A stretch of DNA of 64,000 bases from Pyrocephalus nanus (taxonomy: Eukaryota > Chordata > Aves > Passeriformes > Tyrannidae), in contig CM076280.1 in assembly GCA_038380795.1 (NCBI GenBank), positions 9,287,501 to 9,351,500 of the forward strand, written 5' to 3'. Of this stretch, positions 37,301 to 49,900 are shown piece after piece (position 1 is the first letter of the stretch; every line of letters begins with the position of its first letter). The notes under the pieces are model-generated. The model was not told the origin of the DNA, did no database searches, and saw nothing but the letters and a program-made list of their open reading frames with translations. The position numbers and the translations under genes were made by a program.

Positions 37301-37544
37301 GACTTTATTGCGCTGCAAGCTCGGACCCTAATTAATTCTTGTAGAGCTTTGAGTGGTTGATTATTACAAATTACTTTGAAAATGTAACTGCTGTCCAGGT
37401 GCCAGATGATCTGGAAACACGTGGCACTCTTTTGCAGCAAAGACAAAAAGGTTGAACTTTGCTTTTCCATCTCAGTTGCTCCTGGGTGAGAGGTGCAGGA
37501 GTCCACATGCTGCTGACTTAGGTGTGAGTCCCATGGCAGTGAGG

Positions 37545-37720
37545 GAAAACTGGGAAAGGCCTTCCCAAGCTCACAGGGAAGAATTTCTTCCTAATATCCC
37601 ATCTAAACCTTCCCTCTTTCAGTTTAAAGCCATTGCCCCCTGTCCTATCACTACATGCCCTTGTCAAAAGTCCCTCTCCTGGAAAACCTCAGAGCTGCAC
37701 CTGCAGAGCTGCTTTCCAAA
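37545..37720 (-). mobile_element. CR1 internal 3' region fragment
   Basis: On +: CACAGGGAAGAATTTCTTCC, TAATATCCCATCTAAACC, CTCTTTCAGTTTAAAGCCAT and TGCCCCCTGTCCTATCACTA are successive CR1 blocks read in reverse. The 3' tip is missing here. Confidence 0.85.
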
Positions 37721-40700
37721 AGGTTCTACTTGGGAAGACAGGCTCTTTGGATGTGATTTCCATCTCGTGCTGCTTCATCTCCATGTGCTCCCTCGGGGCT
37801 GAGGCAATTCAGGGGCCTTGCAAAGATTTTACAGTGTTTTTTTTTTTTGAGTAAAGGAACCAGAGCCTGGGGGCAGGAGGGAGGGGAGAGGAGAGTGTCT
37901 GTTCCTTTGCACATAACTTGCATCCCTTTATGGCTGGTTTTCAGAAACTGCTCCTAAAACTGAGCTCTCTTTAAGACCTCTCAGTTAGTGATTCCGAAGA
38001 TGGAGTCATGCTCCGTCACTGTTTCCTTTTGTGGATCTGCTGAGTGTGTGAGTTCGGAGCTTTAATAGCTCTTAAAGTTTTAGCCTCCATTCACCCTTGG
38101 CTGTTTAAAGGGCAAGGCTCCTGCCAGTAATGAAACTTCTGCTGGAATGCTTCCCAAAATGTCACAGTGACCCAGAAATACTTGCTCCAACTGGGAGGTG
38201 TGTGTGGGGGGGGATTGGAAAGTTCCCCTGGATCCCATCATGGGGGTGGCTGGGGTGGGATGGGAGCAGCGCAGGGCTGTGGGCAGGGTGGTATGTGAGG
38301 CATCTGTGTGAGCAGAGGCAAGGACAGGGACTGTGGAGATGGTGATTCACCTCATTCCTCAGATCCTGCTGTCAGGATGGGTCCAGAAAACCTCCTTGGA
38401 CACTGAACAGTGACACGGAGCGCTGACGGGAGTGGGGGATCCACAGGGCTTGTCTCAGGCTCCGTCCTAAAAACCTTTGTGCTTTTTGCTCAGTGGGTGG
38501 GGTGTTTCCTTCAGTGAAGAGTGGGTGGAAGGAAGGACTTATGTCACAGTCCCTGTGTTGAGGACAACTGGTGAAACCCATTGGGAGTCCCACTGATCCC
38601 AGCTGGGATGTGGGAGCTGCCCTCGAGCAGGGAAAGGGATGTTGTGCGTTGGCTTTGCACCCTCAGACCTGCCCTTTCAGGGGCCCCACCACCCCTTTTC
38701 CCTTTGCCCTGGGTTTTGTTCATCCCTTTTTCCCAGGATTTGTGGCAATGGGGGTCAGCAGCTCCTTGAAAGGGGGCAGAACCCCCCCTGGGTGCTCTCC
38801 TCTGTGTGTCATGGAGCAGCACGTTGTCCCCAACTGCCTGGTGACAGATGTGTCACTGGGCTGCTCTCTGGCCATGGAGGGATGTTCCCTGGCTCCCACA
38901 CTGGCTGGGGCAGGGATTGCTTTGGCTGGATCTGCTCTGACTTGAGGAGAAAGCCCATCCTCTTCCCAACCCTTTGGCACCCCCTGTGAGCCATCCCCTG
39001 CTCACAGCCACAGATTCTTCCTTCCCCTCTCAGAGGAGAGTTCAGAATCTTCAGTTCTTTAAAACGTTCTTGAGCAGGGCTGGGATTTCCTCCCAGATCC
39101 TAAACATTTGCCTGTTTTCTGGGCATTGTTTCTTTAAGTTCTGTGTGGCATTTGCAGCAGATTGTTATTGCGTGGTTTAATTGTATTCCATGGAGGAGAG
39201 ACTTGCTCTTTGCTCGCTGTTCTCTGCTCACACCACGGCTTTGTTAGAAACCCAAATGATTGATTATTCTAGAAAAAAAATAAAAAAGGATTTATGCTCA
39301 AAGGAACAAAGATTATCTGATTTTTTTTTTTTTTTTTAATTTGATGGAGTCTCACAGAGCTGCTCCACTATCAGTTCTGGGTTTTTTTTTTTCTTTCCCT
39401 TTTGGTATTACACGGATGATCTTTCAAATCTCACTCTGCATAATGGTTTCCTTTGTTCTCAGTCAGGACTATTCGGGCTTTACAAAAAAAAAAAAAAGAA
39501 AACCATAAGGGGATGACATGAGTCACTGGTGAAATATTCAGCTCTCTGGAGCAGTGTGAACTGACACAGCTCTGTGGCAGCTATTGGAAGAAGCGGATGA
39601 GTTCTGACCCCTTCCACAGCTGGCCCGTTTTTTCCTGTATTATACCCTTTCCTAGGGAACAAACTTTTCATAATTTCAATCCTGCAGTTCATATTCCTCG
39701 ATTCTCCTCTTTAAAATGCCTTTTCTCTTTGTCCAAATGAATTATTCTGTTTTATTGGGCTGCTGGGATGCTGAAGAATTTAAGAGGCTGTGTTAAGTCC
39801 ATCCAAATGATGCTGGACCAATGGCAGCTGGAGTTTTATATTCTTATTTTTTTGTCCATATTTTATTTTAGCCTCTGCCATCTTGTTTTAGTCAGTTATC
39901 CAAGAGCTGCAGCCAGGTCAGCTGTGGTCAAAACTGTTTGGATAAGGAGTAGAAATGGTTGAAATCCCACAAACACGATATGGAGACTCCATAAAAATGC
40001 ATCACTAAGTGAAGCAGCTTCCAGTTCTCATATGCCTTTGTCTCTCATGCATCTCGACACAGGAACATCTACCCCGTGGTATTTAATTCCTAATGTAAGT
40101 CCAGATGTTCATGTTCAACCTCTGGGCAGCTGCCTGGGGAGTGAGAAACCCAGAGCCCAGGGAAAGGGCATCCTTCCCCCTGCACACTCTGCCCTGCCTG
40201 GAGCCAGATCCTCCAAAGGCAATAATTGAGTGTTTATTTAGGGCTAAGAATAAACTGCCTTGGAAAAGTACTGCAAGAAGATAAAACTGGTAAAGATGGG
40301 AGGGAAAGGGTGTCTTTGAGCAGTGTGTTCTTTTTCCTTGCTGGAGCAACCAAGCCCTAGCCCTGCCAGTAGCTCTGTCGTGTGGATTCTCAGCTCCTTC
40401 CTGGAGCAGATTAACTGCTTTGCTTTTTTCCTTGAAAATTACTCTTGTCATCTTTCTATGGGACTTGAAATACCTTTCAAGGAGACACCACTCTTGAAAT
40501 AATCCTTGTTCACTCTATTTACTGTCATTGCTTGCTGTGAGGTAAGATGACAGTGTAGTTTTATGTTGCTTGTTCATACAGGAAGGCTTCACTTCCCAGC
40601 AAAGCTGCTGATGTGATTCTTGGATACAAACGCCCAGACTGGTGGGATGTGTATTAAATGATGAGAAAGTTGAAGAGGGCACCTGGAATGAGCTGGGAAT

Positions 40701-41061
40701 ATAAATGCTTATTCATTCCTCACCTTAGGACCTCAAATCTCCGGCAATAATTGCACATAAACCATAGCATGACTAAGGGCTGCATCATTAAGTCCTGAAG
40801 GTCTTTGGATGTCCTTCAGCTGTTCTGACACCAAATATGGAAGAATGGTTCTCCCTTTACAGGGTGGTGACCCCTTCTCCAGGCACCCAAATGTCTTGGA
40901 TATTGCATTAATGCAGCACCAGCTTGGCTGGGTGCCATAAATTCGGGTCTCAGGCTGCTGAGAAGGGATTTTTTTTCCCACTTTGAAGGGTACTGTGAGG
41001 CAAAAAGTTGATGAAAGGGGGATTCCCTTGAGTCTAAGCTCTAGGAATGTGTTCAGTGATC

Positions 41062-41150
41062 ATCACAGAATGGCTTGGGTTGGAAGGGACCTTAAAGCTC
41101 ATCTTGTTCCGATCCCCTTCCAACTGGACCAAGCTGCTCAGAGCTCAAAT
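41062..41150 (-). mobile_element. CR1 3'-end fragment
   Basis: On +: ATCACAGAATGGCTTGGGTT, GGAAGGGACCTTAAAGCTCA, then CCAACTGGACCAAGCTGCTC. A clear reverse copy of the CR1 3' tip. Confidence 0.9.
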
Positions 41151-41672
41151 TTATAATTTACTGGAATCCAGACCAAACTCTCTTTGTAGGCCTGGCTTTA
41201 CCTTTTGACCAGTCCACGTTGGTGCTGCCCAGTTCACCCTGCTGGGCTGTGTGGGGTGGCTGGGAAGAGCAGAGAGGACAGGGGGAATGTCTCTCCCCAG
41301 CACTGAGGGGCTTAAGTAGCTCCAGCTTTCAGCTCAGTGGCAAGTTTAAATATTGCGGATTTCCTTGGGGATAAGGATTTAATTAAAGAGCTTGAAAAAC
41401 AAGATTTGTTTTGAGGTTTGTTAGTTGTAATTTGGTAATTTTTCAGACGCTGGAAACAGGGATACTCACCAGTAACATATAAGTGACTTACGGATCCTGA
41501 AGTGCTTTGGGGGTCCGTTCATGAGCTTTGCTTCAGGTGTTAAAAATTATTATTACAGGCATAAATATGGCTTAGATTTATGACTTCTGGCTAATGTTGT
41601 GTATGCTGGGATTTTTTCAGTGTGGTCTACAGAAGCTGCAGTTCCATCTTGCACAGAATTTCAACAGCAGAA

Positions 41673-41676
<4 letters not shown>

Positions 41677-41712
<36 letters not shown>
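41677..41712. repeat. Homopolymer T36
   Basis: Thirty-six consecutive T on the sense strand in intron 1, with no retrocopy recognised beside it. Confidence 0.92.
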
Positions 41713-41713
<1 letters not shown>

Positions 41714-42435
41714 AGAGTAGAATAATGTCTTATTTTCCTGATGATGTCTTTAAGAGCATCAGGCTATGGAGCAGGGAACTCTTTGGGCTGACCCCCTAGA
41801 GCCCTCACAGGGGTGCAGAGAGGACAGGACAGCTTTCCCTGGGGAATGCCTTGGCTAGGGAAGATAAAATTAGGAGGGAAAACCGCAAATTAGGATGGAG
41901 AAATCAAACTGTTCAACCTTTGCACAGTGATCATGTGGTAGATGGTGCGTGGAGAAAGTCTTTAACTGACCTTCACTGCAGCCTAACCAGGGCTGGTTGT
42001 CCCCTCTCCTGCTCTGTGACTGGCAAGGGAAATGGCATTTAAATAAAATCCTTGTTTATTATTGCACATATCCTGGAGGATCAGCAGGGCTTAAGACTTC
42101 TTTTCCTCTTAAAGTTTGTCTTAAGCAACAGCCAGGGGAAGGAAAGGTGAGGTTGAACAACCCAGTCATGTTGGGAATGGGGTTTGCCCCCAGGCAGGGG
42201 TGTGTGGTGTGCTCTGATATTCCATGTCAGGTGTTAATGATGCTCTGGTCTCCTTTCGAGTTCTGTGGGGTTATAGACTTAATGCCAGCTGCCTCTGTTC
42301 CAGGTTTTAACAGGTGTTTAAATAATTAGGAATCAGATGATCACAGAAAGATTGGTCTTGGGTTTAATTGCGGTAATGGAGGAATTGGGGATTTAATTCC
42401 TCCTTTTGCCACACTTGGTTCATCAATAAATCACT

Positions 42436-42575
42436 CATAGAATCACAGAATGGTTTGGGTTGGAAGGGAACCTCAGGGATCATCTCATTCCACCCCTTAC
42501 TGTGGGCAGGGATGCCTTCCACTAGACCAGGTTGCTCCAAGCCTTGTCCAACCTGACCTTGAACACTCCCAGTTC
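42436..42575 (-). mobile_element. CR1 3'-end fragment
   Basis: On +: CATAGAATCACAGAATGG, TTTGGGTTGGAAGGGAACCT, GGGCAGGGATGCCTTCCACT, AGACCAGGTTGCTCCAAG and GTCCAACCTGACCTTGAACA. It retains both terminal octamer repeats. It is inverted relative to copies at 57-63 kb. Confidence 0.93.
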
Positions 42576-44239
42576 CACATTTCCTTGGAACTGAACAAAA
42601 GCCAGCCTTTTGACAGTAATTCTTATCTTTCCATTCCTTCCTTCAATACTCTGCTATTTCTTCTCTGGGCTTTTATGGAGCATATTTAGGTCCCGACATC
42701 TCTGCCCTGTTGAAATGGGAAGCAATGCTCCCTTTTGGTCTTATTCAAGGGCTTTACAGGCTGCTGGGTGCAAGCTTTTGGGGCAGCCTCTGCTCTGATT
42801 TTTAGTCTATTTTAGTTATTTGGGGTTTGCCTCTCTGTGTGCTGGATATATTGACACAGCAGGGACAGAGCTGCTCATTTCTTTGGGGGGCCTGTGCACC
42901 TCGAGTAAAGAACATTCCTGTGTGTGATGCTGCATAGTGATCTTATTCATAGAACAGCAAGTGAAAAAAAGAAAAGCTTTCATAAAGCAACAGCTAATTC
43001 AGTTCTCAGATGAAGGCCAAACCCAGTGCAAACTTGTAAGAAATACCCTGCAGAGCCTGAATTTGGTCAGTCAGGTCTCTGTCCTGGGCACGAGGCTGCC
43101 ACAGCTCCTACAGGAGATCGCTGAGTTCAGATGTGCCTGAAAAATCAAGGGGAAATAAATGAACTGATTAGCTCTCAGGAATGAGAGCTGCTCCTGTGTG
43201 CAGCTCATCTTTCTAGGAAGAGCAGAGGATTTTCATGCTGCTGGAGTCCTACTCAAGTGATGCTCTTAGTGATGAAGTGCAGCGTGAGTGTTCTGTGGGG
43301 CTTTTGCTGGCTCTTCAACCCCTCTTTGATTTCCAGGAACAAGCAGAGGTGAGACACTCAGACACCTCTGTGAACAGGGTTTTCCTCTCCTGCTGGTTAC
43401 CCATGAGGTTTGCAGGTTTTTTTGGGCAGTATTCAGATTGTTTTTCTACTTTAATATCTCACTTTGACCCAATTCATCATAGTTATGGAGGTACAGAGGA
43501 GCTTCCTTGGCAGTGGAGATGGATTGCAGGTTGTGTTTGGAGGCTCCCAGGAGGTGCTTGAATCACCCTTTACAAAGGAGAAGAGCTGCACCAGGGCACT
43601 GGTGAAGGGTTGGGGTTGCTCAGAAGGCTCCAGGCAGGGGCTGGAGCTCCAAACCTGCTGCCTGCTCATGGCTGGAGGCTCCTGGAGGAGGAACCACTGC
43701 AGGAGCACTGCCTTGCCGAAGGAGAGGATGTTCACACAGCTTTTGTCATAACAGCAGCTGAGCCTCCAGGCTATGGATTCATCTGCAGATGTTTCTCTTC
43801 CTGCAAACACCTCTGGATGGCTGATGTGCAGCACTGAGCAAGGCTCAAGCCCCCTGCACCCCCCGTGGGGACCCAGCTGATGTCAGGACTCTGGAATTCC
43901 CATCCCTTCCCCCTTTGCTCTTCCCCCTCTGCTCCCTAAATAAATGTTGGAGGCAGCTTAGGAGCTGGCTGTTCTGAATCTCTTGGAGCACAGGGATGTG
44001 ACTGGAAGCAGAGGTGGAGTTTTATTGTACTTTTAGCTGCTCAAGCAGAACTTGGGCTGTGTGTGTGTGCAGATACTTCTGTGTGAAATAGAACACGGCG
44101 GAAGATCCAAGTAGTAAGGACAGCTTAGACAAATGTGTCATCCATACACTGTCTAGCAAGAATGAGAGATGAGGAAATATTACAGCTGTGTGCTGCTCAG
44201 GCCAGGCTCCCTCAGCTCCTTTATTATCTGCAGCGCTCA

Positions 44240-44400
44240 CTTGGATTTGCCATATGTTTGTAATCTCTCACCGAGGGCCCAATTTCTCAGGATTATGGAA
44301 ACTTTTAAAAGCTGCCTAACAATGTGCATGAGTTTTCCATGCAAATATTAGGCCGATCTTCTTGGTAACCAAAACTTTTTGATATTGTAAAAGATGTGTT
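44240..44400. promoter_or_regulatory. Candidate intronic element with octamer motif
   Basis: Repeat-free block about 1.6 kb upstream of exon 2, holding ATGCAAAT (POU octamer, 44,339-44,346), CAATTTC, GGTAACC and CATATG. The motif match is exact; function is inferred. Confidence 0.25.
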
Positions 44401-45989
44401 CGTGCTGTTCCTTTCCGTTGCTGGAGCGCCTGTGTTCGGTTCTGATGGATGTGGTGCAGCCCTTCCCCGTGGATGCAGCCAGTTGGGATGGGGTAGAGAA
44501 TCAGGAAAAGTGGAGGGGGGAAAAATAATGGTGGTTTGAGATAAAAACCAGTTCAGTAGGTAAAACAAGGAGAGCAAAGCAAGGAATTCTTGCCCACTTC
44601 TCATGGGCAGGGAGGCGTCCAGCCATGGGGAGCAGGGCTCCATCCCACATGATGGTGTTTTGGGAAGACAAACAACATGACTCCAAATGTTCCCCCTTTC
44701 TCTTTTTTTTTCCACAGCTTTATATGCTGGACATGATGCCATATGGGGTGGAATATCCCTGGGGCTGCTGTCCTGGTAGTGTCCCTTCCAAGTCCTTGTG
44801 CACCCCCAGCCTGTTCATTGGTGGGGTGGGTGAAGAGCAGAAAAGCCTTTGATTCCACCTGCTCAGCAGTAATGGAAACAACCCTGTGTTATCAACACTG
44901 TTTTCAGCCCAAATCCCAAATGTAGCCTCATATCAGCTGCTATGAAGACATTTAACTCTACCCCAGCCAAAAGCAGCACAGGCCAATTTGCTTTGGGCAC
45001 TGCTGGGGTCTGAGTTGGGTGGGTCATATTTCTGACAGCATTTTGCTCCAACTGTAAGGTCAAAATTCAAAATGATTTCTTTTAAGGGTTTAAAGTCAGA
45101 TCTGGTTATTCCACTTCTGGAGATTCCATCTCTCCTGACGTGAGCAAGACCAGATTAGGAAGTTAATGAGACGTATCACTTGCATTACTTAATTGATGTC
45201 CTGGAGACCTGAACATCTGGAGGTGAACCAGCCCTGACTGTGCTGGTGTGGGGAGCTCAGGGTGTCAAACAAGGTCTCTTCATTAACTAGAGCCTCAGGG
45301 CATGAGCCTGATGGGATGTGGTTGAGGGAAAGGAGCCTTTTGCTTCATGTCATTAGTCAAAATGCAGATTTTTTCCACTTCTGTGAAGCAAATGTGGGGG
45401 TTTGACCATTCACCTGCACTCTCTTATGAACTGGTGGTTGTGTAGAAATCCCAGTGCCAGGGGGGAGAATATCTGGGGAAGGATTTGGTGGGAATGGGGC
45501 ACTTGGCTGCCTGAGGTGGAGCTGTGCTGCATCCCTGCCCTGTGTCACCTTGCTTCACCCTGGGCAGGGCTAGACCTGCATCAGCTTGATGGTGACTTGT
45601 TGATTTAAAGCCTTCCTCTCACATCATGGATTTCCTGTCTAATGCTTAATCTTCTGGATGCACTTGAATGATGGAGACTGGGTGAAGACATCCAGGAAAA
45701 TACAACTACTGTAACTAATAAGACAGCACATTCTCCCTCCTGTCCTAGTGCAGACAGCTGATCAGCTGCTCCTCTCTGCATTGAATTAGTGTCTTTGACC
45801 AGCAGCACAACGTGTGCTGGCTTTGAAGCTGTATTAACATGGTATTTGCAGATGTATTGAAAGCCTATTTCATCTGTTTTTAAGGCTGTGATGATGGATT
45901 TGTGTGTTGCAGGCTAAGACTGAGCTGGATCTGAGCAAGTGCCCATCCTGTTGCCTGCTAATTCTTGTGTTCTTCTTTTCTCTTTACAG

Positions 45990-46157
45990 CTGACCCTGCA
46001 GACCTCTTGAAGGTATTAGATTTTCATAATTTACCTGATGGTATAACAAAAACAACAGGGTTTTGCACAAGCAGAAGATCTTCAAAAGAAGCAGATGTTG
46101 CTTATAGAGTAACAAAAGATGCTCAGCTTAGTGCACCGACAAAGCAGCTGTATCCTG
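45990..46157 (+). CDS. COL5A1: COL5A1 exon 2: start of the TSPN domain
   Basis: Completes Ala34 and encodes residues 35-89 plus the first base of codon 90 (168 nt; phase 1 in, phase 1 out). The mature N-terminus begins Asp-Pro-Ala-Asp-Leu-Leu-Lys, then [11 protein letters not shown], a hallmark of the alpha1(V)/alpha1(XI) N-propeptide. Cys59 follows in G-F-C-T-S-R-R, and the exon ends K-Q-L-Y-P. Compared with human COL5A1 only a handful of residues differ. The acceptor is CTCTTTACAG and the donor GTGAGT. This segment forms the first strands of the TSPN/laminin-G-like sandwich of the non-collagenous N-propeptide, which projects from fibril surfaces. An in-frame read-through into intron 2 ends within about 14 codons. 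Confidence 0.96.
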
Positions 46158-48560
46158 GTGAGTCCACAGCTTTTTATTTATCACATGGAAGCACCTGACC
46201 CTTTCCTCAAATCCTGCAGGCACACACTAGGTGTGAGCCCTTAATTTTCCAAGTGTGTTTGCACGCTGCCCCTTGGCAGGGAGTGATTCTGCTGTTTCAG
46301 GGGGCTGCAAACTTCCAGCCACCAAATAAAAACTGCAGCAGTTGTTCTTTCATCACTGCATTTGCACGTGGGGGTGGGTTTCACTGCAGAAGATGTGGCC
46401 AGTGCCTGGATCTGTTCCCTCCTAGGTTGGAAAGTTTCTGCTCTCTCATTATCACACGGTGACACCCAGCTGGGGAGAGAGGCTTGGAGGATGCAAAGGA
46501 ACACAGGCTGTGTTTTGTTCCGTGTTTGTGGAGTGCCAAGCACAGTGGGGTCTTATTCGGTGGCTGTGGTGTCTCTCACAACACAAATAATCACCATATA
46601 AAAATAATAGACTGTCCCACAAGAACAGATGTCCCATGAAAAGTTTGAAGGGCTGGGAGGTTCATTAGAGGAAGCCACGAAGATGCAGGAGTTCACAAAG
46701 CCCTTGGAGAGCACGTGGGCTACTGACCATTTTATTTCTGACTGAGGATGCACTGGAGTCTGATTTTTCAGGGAAACTGCCACGGAGTGAAATGTGTTTG
46801 TAAAAAGGCTGGACACATTATGGACCTGAATTCCTCACTGCCTGAGTGAGAGCCTCAGCCTTGAGTGTGTTGCCACCATCAGAAATCTTCCTTCCCAAGC
46901 CACACAGGAGCACTGGGATATCCCTGTTTCATGTGGGGTTGCTGGGAACAGGCACAGCAGGACTTGCTAAGTTTGGTGAGAAAAGTGCCTCGGCTGAGGA
47001 AGGTTTATCAGTGAGGCAAAGACAGTGCCTCAAACTTGTCTGTGAGGCAGGGGATGATTTAAGCAAAGCAGACACACACGTTCCCCTTCAGTGTTTGTGA
47101 CACAGTGAATGTATTGGCTAAATCAGAGCTAATGTTCTGTGCCACTATCAGTGCTTTTTAATTAACAAGCTGTATCAATCAGACCCAGCCTGTCAGAGGC
47201 CTCAGTGAAGACTTTGAGGCTGGGCTGCTGCTTTTCTTCCACCCTCTGCTCCTGTGCTTCCTTTGTTGTTTCATTGCATGTTATCACTGAGGTTATTTTC
47301 AGGCTTCATTATTGTCCTGCTGTGACAACAAGCAGGTGAATTATATTTAAGCCATGGTGAGCAGGAGCACAGCCTGTGTCTTGCACACAAACTGAGCCTG
47401 ACATGAAGATAGATGTGAGCAGTGTTGGACAGGCTCGTAGCCCATCATCACGTGGGCAGCCCTTAGCAAAGGAGCTGCCTAAAGCCCTGTTTAAATGTCT
47501 GCAGAAAGGCAAAACAGACCCTGTATTTGTCTTTATTGCTGCCCAGGGCAGAACAGTCCTTTCTGATTACAGATAATACCATTGCGTGCCCAACTGCACC
47601 GCCCTCTGCCAGGCTGGGCTTTGATGTTCCATCATGTCCCTCCATGACACGTATCTGAAATGATTTGAAGTTTTGGTCCAGCTGGTGTCTACAAGCTCAA
47701 AAAGGGTTTGCAGGAAATGTTTCCAGTTTGGAATATACAACTGGAGTGGATTTGAGAGCTTACCAGTATCTTCATTAGCCACTGTGAAATTTTGCCTGAT
47801 CATGTTCATTGAAGAAAAACCAGCAAACAGTGGTGACCCCAAGATGTAAAACAAAGGATGGAATATTCTGCCTGATTAAAAGTAGCAAGGAGACTGGATC
47901 ACACCAGTTCTGACACAGGTTAACACAACAAGACGAGGCAGGGACCAAATCGTGGTCACGGGAGAGAACTTGGCATTGGAGGAGACTTTCTTGCTCTTGT
48001 CCCACCTCAGTACTCATGATGTCATCAATCAGCTCTTGGTTTGCATCAGCTGTCTTCCTTGGGTTGGAAGACCTGGATGGTGTTTCCTTGGTGCCATCAA
48101 GCAACTTTCCAATCATTTCATCATCTGGAGAACCATGGGGTTATTAAAGCAGCTCAGTCCCTCTCTGGAGACTTCCAAAGTCCTGGAGTGTTCTCTGCTG
48201 CTCACTGAGGAAATAGGGAAGCCCAAAGTGAAGAACTCCTGGTGTTTCCCATCAGATCAGCAGATGTTTTCTCTTTACGTCTCCATAACTAGATGTGATT
48301 TCAGTTCACACCACCAAATGAGAGAGAGAGGGGATGAAGATAACAAAGTAATTGCGGTGCAATGTACCAGGGGAAATGTGGTTTTAGTGATTTCCTTTTA
48401 CCAGGCGGGTGGGTTGGAGCGTGACTTTCCCTCCCTGCTATGGAGCACCCTTGGCAAACGTGCTCTGCACAGAATATTTTGTGCTAATTAGAAGTCAGTG
48501 CTTTTCTAAGATGGTAATTTGATGGGCTTTGCATTCTGCTGCCACAGCCAGCAAAGCAAG

Positions 48561-48589
48561 ATATATATACATATATATATATATATATA
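48561..48589. repeat. (AT)n microsatellite
   Basis: AT dinucleotides broken once by a C at 48,570. Self-complementary, in intron 2. Confidence 0.92.
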
Positions 48590-49639
48590 AACTTGCCTGT
48601 TTTTGCAAGCTTTGAAGAGTGAGAAAAATTTGCTGAGATGCTTTTTGTCTGTTCTCCCTAAATAAGTTCTGCTTCCCAGTAAAAGCTGTGCTCTTCCACC
48701 AGCAGAAGTAAGAAAGACAAAGTTTACAGAGGCAGCCAGAAAAATGTCATTTGTGTTCCTCAGTCAAATTTTCAATTGTCATTTGCATTCTCGAAAATCT
48801 CTGCTGTGGCCTGAACAGTCACCTCTGAGGAAAAAAAGTCATTTCTCCATTGAGTCTTCTCGGATGAAGGAAAAGACCAGAAGTTGTTAAAACCACTGGA
48901 GAGCTGTTTCCCTTTGAAAACTGGAAAGGCTCTGGAAACGACACCACCTCACCTTGTGCTTGTGTCAGGAACAGGATCACCTCCTTGGTTTTGCTGATTA
49001 TCTTTTTTTGTTTTGCTATTAAGCATCTAAAGCTTTCCTGCCCTCCGCAGATCAGGAGCAGGGCTCTTTATTTTAGGCTGTGTCTGGATACACCTGGATT
49101 AGGAAGAAGGCCCCAGCTGTCCCTGCTTTGAAGGCCATGAGGTTGCCTTTCATCCCTGATCATGGTTCTCAAGAAAGGAGAAGAGACTCAGCCTGACCCT
49201 ACTGGTTCATCTATCAGAGCATTCCACACACGCACTTGCTCCAGTGAAGCTGATGGCACTGGGCAGCTTTTTCTATGGCTCCACCTGCAGAACTGGGCTC
49301 TTCACCCCTTGCTACTGCTCTGCAGGAGGTTAAATGTAGTGATTTGGAGAGGATTTGGCCAGGGGGTGGAAGGAGGATGCCAAGCCAAACTCGTCACTGC
49401 TGTGGTGCCTTTAAGTGATGGATGTGCAACATCTCTCAGCGTGAGCTCGTTTGAAGAGTGAATCAAATATGAAGACTCAATCCCAAACCCTTTGTTGGAG
49501 GGGTGTCCCCATTGTTTTTAAGGGGATTTGGGTCAATTTCTGTGTGCTTCATATATTTATTATGTTGTATTTATTAGTATTGCTGCCTGTGTGGATGTGT
49601 TTTCATACATCATTTACTAGCCTGGGTCACTTCTAGCTA

Positions 49640-49900
49640 TGACAGTGAAGGCATTGTTATTTTGCCAGGACAGCAGAGCAGTAACAGAGTAATGTCAGCT
49701 ATAATTCATCCATTATGATTATTTGGGTTGAGAAACTCGCATCACCATGGAGACATTTTAATAATAATGAAAAAAAAATTAAAAGCAGCTTTTTAATGAG
49801 TTGGCAGCTTGGCCAAGTTGAAAGGTACTGTATTGTGGATTCATAATGAAATTTTGGACATGAACTATTTTACATAAAAGGCCCAAATCTGTAGCCTGTA
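49640..49900. promoter_or_regulatory. Candidate conserved element with X-box-like core, intron 2
   Basis: A repeat-free, TAAT-dense block: CTATAATTCATCCATTATGA, then CATCACCATGGAGACA (resembling the RFX X-box half-site pair RYYNCC-AT-GGNRAC), TTTTAATAATAATGA, and TTTTAATGAG, CATAATGA. Lower-complexity A-runs are minor. The style fits a developmental enhancer. Conservation was not testable. Confidence 0.35.

Larger units (their letters stand above)
15432..45989 (+). other. COL5A1 intron 1 (30.6 kb)
   Basis: Donor GTAAGG; acceptor TTCTCTTTACAG preceded by a T-rich tract; phase 1. No coding exon is supported inside it. It contains ten CR1 fragments (listed separately), several poly-T runs, and a few blocks that look regulatory: a CpG cluster at about 25,440-25,620, TAAT-rich blocks at about 17,220-17,310 and 28,440-28,640, and an octamer-bearing block at about 44,240-44,400. 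A first intron of tens of kb is normal for COL5A1 and is the usual place for tissue-specific enhancers of fibrillar collagen genes; which parts act here is inference. Confidence 0.88.

Noticed and set aside
26754..41712. Long poly-T runs considered as poly-A tails of minus-strand retrocopies
   Set aside because: No polyadenylation signal complement or gene-like sequence adjoins them, and CR1 does not end in poly-A.
47560..48491. Cluster of 95-179 codon frames on both strands in intron 2, considered as an old processed pseudogene
   Set aside because: No family resemblance recognised, no poly-A tail, and frames on opposite strands are of similar quality.
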